NCBI RefSeq assembly: GCF_028640845.1 | Contig: NC_080540.1 | Span: forward strand, 232,713,794 to 232,777,793 | Reading direction: 5' to 3' | DNA from: Ahaetulla prasina | Lineage: Eukaryota; Chordata; Lepidosauria; Squamata; Colubridae | DNA: 64,000 bases | Shown here: positions 1 through 9,027 of the stretch, piece by piece | How positions within the stretch are numbered: position 1 is the stretch's first letter | Layout: every line of letters starts with the position of its first letter | Translations under genes and position numbers: made by a program | The notes under the pieces: model-generated | Database searches by the model: none | What the model saw: the letters and a program-made list of their open reading frames with translations, nothing else | Told to the model about the DNA's origin: nothing

Positions 1-1742
1 CTACCTCAAAGGACTGACTGGATTATACTGCTATAGCTATTTTGTGCAGATGTAGGTTGCTGATATTAATAGAAGTGAATATTTGTTTATCAACTGATAC
101 TGGGTTACTGGTTGTAATATTGATTGACTGCACAGGAATTTCTGGTGCTAAAAACATGGATCTTTTTCTCATGCCCAAAATTATAGAATGATAGTCACCA
201 ATACTTTTACCCTCTGACTCATCCCATTTTTCATTTTTGCTGCAAATTCTCTTAGTTAAGTATTTTCTTTAAATGGTTGGGATTGGATTCACACATATAC
301 ATTCATTATTTGATCTGGTGTTGTTATTTGTTCAGCACTTCAGCATTTGCAAATGAATGTGTTGTTTGATTTGAACAGCATTATGTTGATGAAATATGAT
401 GAAATATGAAATATGAAACTTCCTATGGAATAATGTGTTTCAGTCACATGAATTCTCACACAACAATGAAGTGGCATAGTTGTATGAAGGACTATGCCTT
501 TGCTACAGTTTTCTCATATTTTATCATCTCTAAATAATTCACACTAAAGGAAACTCTACCTGGAAATTATATTTAATAATAATTTGTGGCGTTAGAAAGA
601 CTGAGCATAAGCAGCAATATAATTTAAATATGTTGCATATTTTCATATGCCATGTTAGGGCCTAGACAACTTTTGCTTATCTTGAAAATGCTAAGCAGAT
701 TGAATCTAATAAGTACTTGGATAGGAGATTGCCAGGAAGAATAGGGCAGAAGACTAGACTGAGTAAGCAAAAGCAAAAAACAAAACCTAAGAATAAAGCA
801 GTGACAAACCATTCTATCCTATTGTCAGAAAAACTTTATAATGTGCCTATATAATCACCAGGAGTTGATATCAACTCAAGGAAACCTTGCTTTTAATATG
901 CCCATCTTTTCAGTTCCATATATAATAAATAATAAAAATAATTTTAAATAAGCTATTTGAATAAGTGTGATATTTTATTATAATGTTTTATTTATTACAA
1001 TATTTTAAAACTCACTTTCCTGTCTTCCTCCTAATACTAAACTTGTAAATTCATATTGGTAGGTTATGTAAGAAAACGTAATGTTTGGTGTTAATGTGTT
1101 TTTTAAGCATGTTCATGCACATTTATAAATCTTATATAGCTCTCTGAGTCCCAAAGCAGAACTAGCCCCCAATGGTAAATGAACTAAAGCTCTTTAATCT
1201 ATGCCATCAGGTTACGTATTAAAATTGAGGAACAAGAAAGGGGTGGTAATCGGAATCTAGCACAGGTGCCTGGGCCCATAATCACTGCCTCCCTTGTTTT
1301 CGTTATATTTACAACAATTTTAACCACTCCATGCGGAATAATGAAACGTTTTAGGCTTGACATCTAAAAAGACACAGCAGAGGGGGGGAAAGGAATAAGA
1401 GGAAAGAGCTAACTAGCAAACACAGCTGTAGTGAATCCTTTGTAGGGAGAGCCAGATGACCCTACCACTTCCAGAACAGTTGATCCTCCTGCACTTCCTC
1501 ACAGGGCAGTTCATCTCAATAGGTTCTATGAAGAGGGAGGAAGAGCTCCCCCAGTTGCAACAGTGAGTAGAGTGTTTCTTCTCTTCTCTTCTTCATTGGG
1601 CAGTTCATCCCTCGTATCCTGAGCCAGATAGTTTCAACAGCAACAGGTAAAGTTGACAGCTCTTTGAAATATGCTACCATAAATATCAAAGAGAATACAT
1701 TCCCTCATGGAATTTCATGTCTTCCTAATATGATTCATCTAG
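1..1742. other. PCSK5 intron, 5' part of window
   Basis: AT-rich intronic DNA upstream of the first exon in the window. The only recognisable content is a 5S-derived remnant at about 640-745. I see no exon of the PCSK5 P domain here, so the preceding exon must lie outside the window. Confidence 0.7.
640..745 (+). repeat. 5S rRNA-derived SINE remnant
   Basis: The stretch contains a degenerate match to the internal part of 5S rRNA: ATGCTAAGCAGATTG followed by AGTACTTGGATAGGAGA, the order seen in 5S genes (GCTAAGCAGGGT, then AGTACTTGGATGGGAGAC). The flanks of a 5S gene are missing and many bases differ, so it is a remnant of a 5S-derived SINE or 5S pseudogene. A second related copy is at 44995-45115. 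Confidence 0.5.
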
Positions 1743-1886
1743 GTAAATTGAAAGAATGGTCCTTAGTACTTTATGGGACATCCATCCAGCCTTACTCCCC
1801 AAGAAATGATTTTTTAAAAGGCGAACGAGTACGCATGAGTGCAATTGAAGACCCTACGGAAGACTATGGACTAGATGACTATTCAG
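1743..1886 (+). CDS. PCSK5: PCSK5 exon: end of P domain and acidic linker
   Basis: First PCSK5 exon in the window. It follows the acceptor ATCTAG and ends before the donor GTAACA. It enters with two bases completing a Gly codon and leaves with one base (G). The peptide includes KLKEWSLVLYGTSIQPYSP and then the acidic EDPTEDYGLDDYS. From knowledge of mammalian PC5/6, this is the last beta-strand part of the P (Homo B) domain, which stabilises the subtilisin-like catalytic domain, followed by the acidic linker to the Cys-rich domain. The catalytic exons lie upstream of the window. The call rests on protein similarity recalled from mammalian PCSK5 and on the correct phase into the next exon. Confidence 0.95.
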
Positions 1887-2129
1887 GTAACATTAACTAT
1901 TATATTTGAAGTAATATAACCATTAATATAGCAAACTTTTTTTCTTGCTCTTTATCGATTTCTTCAACCAAGCCAGAAAACCAGTCTCTAGAAACTTTGA
2001 ATTCTATTCAGTACTTTTTCTTATAACTTACGTTCTTATAGATATTTTGAATATTTGCATTTATAACTGCTATGAAGAATATTTTACAAGTCACTTTATA
2101 TTTTATATTTTATATATATTTATTTTTAT

Positions 2130-2132
2130 TTT

Positions 2133-2226
<94 letters not shown>
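2130..2226. repeat. (TA)n tract, left flank of solo LTR
   Basis: A dinucleotide TA array of almost 100 bases, with one TACA interruption. Further TA tracts at 2767-2787, 2995-3017 and 3224-3241 flank copies of the same Penelope-like terminal sequence. The tyrosine-isoleucine ORFs read from it are artefacts. Confidence 0.9.
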
Positions 2227-2230
<4 letters not shown>

Positions 2231-2767
2231 CTGTTTCCCTTCCCCCAATACTCCCAGCAAAGAGTCCGTCAGAGGCCTTCCTTTTTTTTTCCTTTTATTT
2301 ACATAGATACATGTCCTGGCCACGTCTACCCACGGGCCTGCCAAGTTTCTGGAGATAACGAGGAAATTATAGATAAGGCCAGAATTACTCACGAATATAT
2401 TCTTCCTCCATGAATTAGCTTGCAAATTCATTGCTTTGTCCGAGACAAAAAACCAGGAAGTCCCGCCTCCTATTTATAGTCTCTGCAGATGTCACTGCAT
2501 GACAATTATGACTTGGCTTTGTCCCAACTCTTCCGCTGCTGCGCACGTCGATCAAGCCTTCGTAATCTTGCGTCCCTCCAAAACTGTTCTTGGGGCGTTG
2601 CCAAATCAGAAGAAGGCCCGGGAGAATCAGGCCTTGCCGGCCCCTCCCTTTGAGTGGGTGCCAGGGAGGGAGAGGGCTCAAGAGAAGCAGGGCTTGCCAG
2701 GTCTTCTCCCTCATTTTCTGAATCATCCGAGTCCAGGAGTCTGGGTCCAGGAACCTGGGTCACAACA
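2227..2767 (-). mobile_element. Solo LTR in a (TA)n tract
   Basis: A 541-bp block bounded by TGTTCTGTTTCC on the left and GGTCACAACA on the right, that is TG...CA ends with short inverted termini. On the minus strand it starts TGTTGTGACC, has a TATA-like CTATAAATAG near 2472-2481 and an AATAAA signal near its 3' end, the order expected of an LTR. Both flanks are TA repeat, so a target-site duplication cannot be seen. No internal retroviral or Gypsy coding sequence is adjacent, so it is a solo LTR. Family not identified; its termini resemble the LTR at 56650-57166. Confidence 0.65.
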
Positions 2768-2769
2768 TA

Positions 2770-3345
2770 TATATATATATATATATAGGTCTTTGGTTGT
2801 TCGGGTTTTCTCCCGTGTAAAATTGGAAGTGTCTTGGCGACGTTTCGACGAAGTCTCATTTGTCATCTTCAGGCTTCAGCTTCGTGCTTCAGGCTTCAGC
2901 TTCTGACGTCTGAAGACACATCTTCAATTTTCATGAATGGAGAAAAATAAACAGCTAAAGACCTATATACAGTCGTGAAAACCTCAGAAAACAAATATAT
3001 ATATATATATATATATAGGTCTTTGGTTGTTCGGTTTTCTCCGTAAAATTGGAAGTGTCTTGGCAAAATTTGAAGTGTCTTCTTCGAAGTCTCATTTGTC
3101 ATCTTCAGGCTTCAGCTTCGTGCTTCAGGCTTCAGCCGTCAACGTCGCCAAGACACTTCTTTTGGAGAAAACCCAAACAACTAAAGACCTATCTAAACAC
3201 CCGTGAAAACCTCAGAAAACAAATATATATATATATATATAGGTCTTTGGTTGTTCGGTTTTCTCCGTGTAAAATTGGAAGTGTCTTGGCGACGTTTCAC
3301 GAAGTCTCATTCGTCATCTTCAGGCTTCAACCGTGCTTCTGGTAG
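2770..3345. mobile_element. Repeated Penelope-like terminal fragments with TA tracts
   Basis: At least three copies of one terminal segment begin at about 2786, 3016 and 3241, each right after a TA tract: GGTCTTTGGTTGTTCGG, a GAAGTGTCTTGGCGACGTTT box, then CTTCAGGCTTCAGCTTCGTG. Short reverse-oriented pieces lie between them (about 2930-2995 and 3160-3224). The same segment recurs at 4125-4240 next to the GIY-YIG coding sequence, which ties these fragments to that element. They look like the long terminal repeats typical of Penelope-like elements, in nested or tandem state. Confidence 0.6.
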
Positions 3346-4103
3346 CAATGTGTGATCGCAGCTGTTTCTTCCTTTTAACTGCTAGTGGGGATTTGAACTG
3401 ATTGGGTGGGAGCTTGGCTGTGCTCTGATTGGATGGGGTTTTCTGTGCTCTGATTGGCTGGGGTGTGTCCTGTGTTGGTGGGGGCTTGGTTGTGCTCAGT
3501 CTAATCTGTGCTGCAGGGGATTTGAGCTGGTGAGCTGCACTGCTGCTGTTTGGCCGTGTTCGTGGTCGTGCCACATCTTCACAGTGGGTGTCAGTCTGCT
3601 GCATGTATGGATTGGAGGGGTTTGAAATGGCTAATGTTGCAGCTACGGTCTGGCTTCTGGTCCTTGGTCGTGCTTCCTGATCAGTGTGGGTTTGGGTCTG
3701 CTTTCTGGGTGGATGTGTGGTGGTGACATCCTGTGTGGACCTCGTGAGTGTGGGTCTGGTGTCATTCCTCGTGTTAGGGACACGTTTGTCAATAAGGGCA
3801 GGTTTCCAAATGGCTGGTAGGCGGGAGGTATCATCTCGTTTGTTCATGCTGTGTGGGCGTGTTTCTATCTCGATGGCTTCTCTGATTATTCTGTTGTTAA
3901 AGTGTTCAGTTTTGGCGATAGTTCTGGTCTTTTTAAAGTCAATATCGTGTCCTGTGACTTTAAAGTGTTGGACCAGGGAAGAAGTTGGTTCCTCTTTTTT
4001 GAATGAGTTCTTGTGTTCTTCAATGCGTGCACTTATTCTTCTGTTGGTTTGTCCAATGTATGTGGTGGGGCAGGCGGTGCATGGGATTTCATATACTCCT
4101 TGA
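3320..4103 (-). pseudogene. Penelope-like element, GIY-YIG endonuclease region
   Basis: Read on the minus strand from about 4099, the frame gives GVYEIPC, then YIGQTNRR, ARIEEHK, a region with NNRIIREAIEI, and LPAIWKPAL. GVYxIPC with YIGQT and the downstream EAIEI block are hallmarks of the GIY-YIG endonuclease of Penelope-like retroelements. A Pro/Thr/Gln-rich tail of about 140 residues follows. The reverse transcriptase part is absent, so the copy is 5'-truncated. The frame around the motif appears open. It lies inside the PCSK5 intron and in antisense to the gene. Confidence 0.7.
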
Positions 4104-4107
4104 ATAT

Positions 4108-4300
4108 ATATATATTTGGTTATTCGGGTTTTCTCCCGCGTAAAATTGGAAGTGTCTTGGCAAAATTTGAAGTGTCTTGGCGACGTTTCGACGAAGTCTC
4201 ATTCGTCATCTTCAGGCTTCAGCTTCGTGCTTCTGGAAGCAATGTGTGACTGCAGCTGTTTCTTCCTTTTAACTGCTAGTGGGGGTTTGAACTGATTGTT
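4108..4300 (+). mobile_element. Penelope-like terminal segment
   Basis: Another copy of the terminal segment starting in a short TA tract, with TTCGGGTTTTCTCCCGCG, the CTTGGCGACGTTTCGACG box and CTTCAGGCTTCAGCTTCGTG. It runs into the sequence that opens the inverted arm at 3342 (AGCTGTTTCTTCCTTTTAAC). Confidence 0.55.
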
Positions 4301-4309
4301 CAAATCAGT

Positions 4310-4889
4310 TCAAATCAAATCCAAAACTGAACACTTTAACAACAGAATAATCAGAGAAGCCATTGAGATAGAAAAACGCCCACACAGCATGAACAAACGA
4401 GATGACACCTCCCGCCTACCAGCCATTTGGAAACCCGCCCTTATTGACAAACGAGTCCCTAACACGAGGAATGACACCAGACCCACACTCACAAGGTCCA
4501 CACAGGATGTCACCACCGCACATCCACCCAGAAAGCAGACCCAAACCCACACTGATCATGAAGCACGACCAAGGACCAGAAGCCAGACCGCAGCTGCAAC
4601 ATTAGCCATTTCAAACCCCTCCAATCCATTCATGCAGCAGACTGACACCCACTATGAAGATGTAGCACGACCACAAAGCCAAACAACAGCTATGCAGCTC
4701 ACCAGCTCAAATCCCCCTGCAGCACAGACTAGACTGAGCACAACCAAGCCCCCACCAACACAGGACACACCCCAGCCAATCAGAGCACAGAAAACCCCAT
4801 CCAATCAGAGCACAGCCAAGCTCCCACCCAATCAGTTCAAACCCCACTAGCAGTTAAAAGGAAGAAACAGCTGCGATCACACATTGCTC
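4310..4889 (+). pseudogene. Inverted copy of the Penelope-like C-terminal region
   Basis: The + strand here repeats, in inverse orientation, the sequence of about 3342-3912. Its frame again gives NNRIIREAIEI, RPHSMNKRDD and LPAIWKPAL, then the Pro/Thr-rich tail, ending at a stop near 4850. The GIY-YIG motif itself is missing, so only the C-terminal part was duplicated. Directly after it, 4890-4925 repeats part of the other strand's coding region (TTGAATGAGTTCTTGTG), so the block is rearranged and not a simple hairpin. Confidence 0.65.
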
Positions 4890-5361
4890 CTTTTGAATGA
4901 GTTCTTGTGTTCTTCAATGCGTGCACTTATATATATATATATTTATATATATTTATTATATATTATTATATATATTTTTTATATTTATATATATTTTTAA
5001 AAAATCAAAACTGAAAATATTGAATAGAATTTATATAGATATATATTTATATAAGTGTTTTTCTGTCAAAGCACCTGGTCTGCCCCAATATGGGTGGGAG
5101 CATACTGCTTCCCTTTCACCTTTCAACTCCCATCCAGGATCCCTCAGGCAGTCAAACGACAAACTATTTGTACCAAAGTTGAAAGTATAAAAAATATAAA
5201 GTATAAAATCTAAATTGAATTCTATTCAGTATTTTCAGTATTGATTTTTTTATAACTTCCAAATTAGTTGTGTGATGGAACCCAAGCTATCTGTTACAAA
5301 ACGGACTTGAAATAATTTCTATAGAAATAAAATTACAAGGATTGTTTGGCTTTTTTCAAAG

Positions 5362-5464
5362 GTCCCTGCAATGCAGAGTGCAGTAAGGTTGGATGTGGTG
5401 GACCAGGGCCAGACCATTGCAATGACTGCCTACACTATTACTATAAATCTAAAAACAATACACG
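5362..5464 (+). CDS. PCSK5: PCSK5 exon: start of Cys-rich domain
   Basis: Acceptor TTCAAAG, donor GTATGA. It enters completing a Gly codon and leaves with two bases (CG). The peptide reads GPCNAECSKVGCGGPG, then PDHCNDCLHYYYKSKNNT, matching the first furin-like cysteine repeat after the P domain of PC5/6. The Cys spacing CxxxCxxxxC...CxxC is intact, and NNT is a possible N-glycosylation site. The Cys-rich domain of PC5/6 is known to tether the enzyme to the cell surface through heparan sulfate proteoglycans and TIMPs. Confidence 0.95.
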
Positions 5465-5712
5465 GTATGAAACAGTTATTACTTCTCATACAGTATGCAT
5501 GCAATAAGCTAATGTGAAACTAGTCGGAATTCCTATTTAGAAAACTTTTAGCATTGTATAAAACATTTTACTATCAGCTGACTATAGGTAGTTCTCATTT
5601 AGCCATCTTAATTGAGCCTGGCAACTTGGTTGGTAAGTGAAGCAGTTGTAAGTGAATCAGCAGCTGTGCTTACAATCTTACTTTGGATTTCTTTTGCTTA
5701 ACATCTGCAAAG

Positions 5713-5920
5713 AGGGGTGAAATCCAGCAGGTTCTGACAGGTTCTGGAGAAATTTTGAGTAGTTCGGAGAACCGGCAAATACCACCTTTTGCTAGTCCCA
5801 GAGTGGGGTGGGAATGGAGATTTTGCAGTATCTTTCCCCTGCCACGCCCACCAAGCCACACCATGCCCACCAAGCCATGCCCACAGAACCGGTATTAAAA
5901 AAAATTGGATTTCACCACTG
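5713..5920. mobile_element. hAT-type MITE with 8-bp TSD
   Basis: Ends AGGGGTGAAATCC and GGATTTCACCACTG are inverted repeats of each other. The element is flanked by perfect 8-bp direct repeats CTGCAAAG (5705-5712 and 5921-5928), the size made by hAT transposases. There is no coding sequence. It contains ACGCCCACCAAGCCA motifs also present in the element at 62015-62323, so both belong to one family. Confidence 0.8.
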
Positions 5921-5928
5921 CTGCAAAG

Positions 5929-7535
5929 TTGTAAATGTGAGAACTGATAAGAAAACCACTTTTTCATCACTGCTATACTGTGAATTGTTGCTGAAGTTGG
6001 AATGTCCAAACAGGGGTTAAATGTATGTTATTGTCGAGGAATTTAGAGCTGACCTTTGGGAAAGTATGAAAGAGCTTTCACGGAAGAACTTGGACAAGAT
6101 TTATATAGTCCAGACATGAGAAAGAAATTCAAAATAACCCCACCTAGATTTTGTTTAAAATAAGATAGGACAGAAAGAAACTTGGAGAGACTTTCAAGAG
6201 TGATGTCACCTTTTAAGGTAGGCCCAGGCAAGAAAGAAACAAGCAGGGTTTCTAGGAATGCTGCTTTGTTGTTGTAGGAAATAACAGCAGAATTTTGAAA
6301 GCCTGTCTAAATGACACATTAACATCGCTATCCGTTATATGAAAATACATGTATTACAATCTTAATGGCATACATACATACATACATACATGCTATTCTC
6401 ATTTCAGATAAGCAGTGTTATGGAGAGCACACAAAGGAAGGAACGAAATAGTAAGCCAAAGATATTAAAAGCATGAGTTAAGACAGCATTCACTATATAT
6501 CACTGTAGCCCTCTGACTTTACAAATCGGTGCCAGAATTCTGCCAATGATCTTAATAGGCATACTTAATAAATTCCCTAGAGATTTTGCATCCAGTTTTT
6601 CTGCCTTTCCCTTTGTACAGGGAAAGCATGATAACATTTTTCCAATTGTCAGACACAGATGTCATCTTCACCCCCATATTAATCACATTGTGTAGTGATT
6701 CCATTAGAAAATCACATATGTTAACAGTTACACCATCTACACAGCAGCCTTATTATTTCTTAACATTCTTACTTATTTATTAGTTCATTTTTATGTTTTT
6801 CTTGGACAGTAACATTTATAGCCTTTGTTTCATTTCCATACTTTGACATATCATTTTTCCCATACAAATCTGTAAAATGCTCCCTCCAGCATTCTCTCTT
6901 AGTTTCATGCCAAATCATTTCATCACTTATTTTTAAATCTATTTGCTCAGTTAGAAGCTCCTTATTTACCACTCCTCACCTACTTCTAAAACATTTTATT
7001 TCCATCAAAATTATTCTTTGTTTTGTCTTTTTCCTTTGATAGTAATCATGTTTTCTGTCTTGGGACTACATTCTTTGGAATATTTTTTCTCTATCCATAT
7101 ATTTATCTAAATTCCACTTTATGCCACTTTTAAAAAATAACTTGAATATTGGGATACAGAATGGGAAAGAGTTCAACAAGGTTAGAAATACATACTTGAA
7201 ACTTTGTCATGGAGGATGTGACAACTTTTGAATTGATTTGGACCAATGATAAAAGATTTGCATCTTAATTTATGTAAATCATGCTCATCTAAAATGCAGC
7301 TATTTATCTTAAATATTGTATCTTTACAGTTATAACACTCTGTCCAATTAAGATTGGAAGTGAATTGAGGTGTGTTTATTTAGACAAAAAGAAGTGTTTG
7401 ATTTATATTGTATCTGGCTCTAGTATCAGGAAACCATTGTTCTGCTTTTGTTATCCAAACAAAATTATTTGTTAACTGATTAATTCTGTCCAGCTCAATA
7501 CCATCTCTTTCTCTTATTGTTTTTTTACAATAAAG
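5929..7535. other. PCSK5 intron, no recognised feature
   Basis: AT-rich intron sequence. A short TACA repeat is at about 6369-6390. I could not assign any transposon, exon or RNA gene here. Confidence 0.6.
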
Positions 7536-7729
7536 AATCTGTGTTCCCAACTGTCCACCTGGTCACTACAGCGCAGACAAAAAACGTTGTAAAAAGTGTT
7601 CACCCAACTGTGAAACCTGTTTTGGAAGTCATAGTGATCAATGTAATACCTGTAAACCTGGTTACTTTATCAATGAAGAAACTAGAAATTGTATTACCTC
7701 CTGCTCAGAGGGCTTTTACCTGGATAACA
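7536..7729 (+). CDS. PCSK5: PCSK5 exon: Cys-rich repeats
   Basis: Acceptor AATAAAG, donor GTAAGA. The first base completes the Arg codon split with 5464; the last base (A) is phase 1. The peptide includes ICVPNCPPGHYSADKKRC, CSPNCETCFGSHSDQC and NCITSCSEGFYLDN, closely following mammalian PC5/6. The regular CxxC and CxxxC spacing identifies furin-like repeats, secreted and disulfide-rich. No stop or frameshift is seen. Confidence 0.95.
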
Positions 7730-8379
7730 GTAAGATTTTGTTTTTACATTATTCAGTTGTTATACTATTGGAAGGAACTATAAAATCAAATTCTTATATG
7801 CAGTACATTCAATATACTGCTGTTTATTTCAGTTTGAACTCTTTGAAATTTTAATCAGAACTTTAGAATTATATACCAAATAACTCAAACATTGATTGAC
7901 TGGGCATAAATAAATACATAAGCAAACAGATAAACTATTATTTAAAGCTTGATGAAACAAAGAGGACTACGTGGTTTTGAAATATTAAGTCAGAAGGGGG
8001 TAAGAAAGATCTCCATAGGAGATCATTCCATATTTATGGGTAAGCAAAAAATAAAGTTATATCATAACTACAACACAGATGATTTTGCTTGATGTGACAC
8101 AGTAGAAAAATTGGGTTTTAATCTCTAAGTAGTTTAAGATAGTCTTTATATAATAATATTGCCAAGTTTCTGAAATGGAGGCAAGGAAAAGATATGGTAC
8201 AGTATGATATGGTGTGGACATTTGGGTATGGTATGGCAAATTAAACAGTTCATTGAAGGTGCCACCAGTAGACATCTGCTGTAAAAACAGGGCCAACAGC
8301 ATGTCAGGAATAATAAGAAATAATATTGAAAATAAAGATGGCAATACTGTACTCAAATGTCCATATCTAAATCAATGAT

Positions 8380-8470
8380 GCAACTGCATCTGGAATATTG
8401 TGTGAAGCTCTAAAAAAGATTTAGAAGGTTCAGAGTAGAGCAACTAATATGATGAAAATCATCTTGAATG
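8380..8470 (+). repeat. Ancient CR1 fragment
   Basis: GCATCTGGAATATTGTGTG followed by an AGAGCAACTAATATGATGA block is a diverged version of the CR1 ORF2 C-terminal region seen intact at 10535-10620 (LEYC ... RRATKMI). It is older than, and upstream of, the intact CR1. Confidence 0.5.
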
Positions 8471-8492
8471 TATTTGGGTCAATATAAAAGGG

Positions 8493-8927
8493 GTGAAAAA
8501 CGATATTGCCATAGGTCTATACTATAGGCCACCCAACCAAACAGAGGAAGTAGATGAACTTTTTGCTAGTCAGCTAACTAAGGTATGTAGGAAGCACATC
8601 ACAGTAGTAATGGGGGATTTTAACTACCCTGACATCAACTGGGAAACAAACTCTGCACCAAGTGGAAGATCCAACAGGTTCCTAACAAACCTAGCAGACA
8701 ACTTTGTTTCCCAAAAAATAGAGAAGGCGACAAGAGGATCAGCCATATTGGACTTAATTCTCACTAACAGAGATGAAATGATAGAAGGTGTTGAAGCTAC
8801 AGGAACCTTGGGGGCAAGTGACCACGCAATATTGGAATTCGACATTAAGCAAATACAAGTAGTAGAACAAAGTCAAACTAGAGTCTTGGACTTTAAGAGA
8901 GCTAATTTCAATAAACTTAGAGCTTGA
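8493..8927 (+). pseudogene. CR1 ORF2, apurinic-like endonuclease part
   Basis: The frame contains AIGLYYRPPNQTEE, VVMGDFNYPDINWE, AILDLILTNRDEM and GASDHAILEFD. These are the GDFN, LDL/TN and SDH catalytic blocks of the APE-type endonuclease that nicks target DNA for LINE integration. The first ~100 residues of the domain are missing (5' truncation). The frame ends at 8927. The linker to the RT ORF (8928-9027) reads on in another frame (WMRILRGKTTQEAWEIL) and is broken by at least two frameshifts, so this copy cannot make full ORF2. Confidence 0.85.
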
Positions 8928-9027
8928 GAAGGATTCAATGGATGAGAATCCTCAGGGGGAAAACAACTCAAGAAGCTTGGGAAATTTTGAAAAGTGAGAT
9001 TATAAAACACAGTCTAACACAATACCA

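Noticed and set aside
1945..2431. Overlapping ORFs rich in Tyr-Ile
   Set aside because: They are translations of the (TA)n tract and the LTR; no coding signal.
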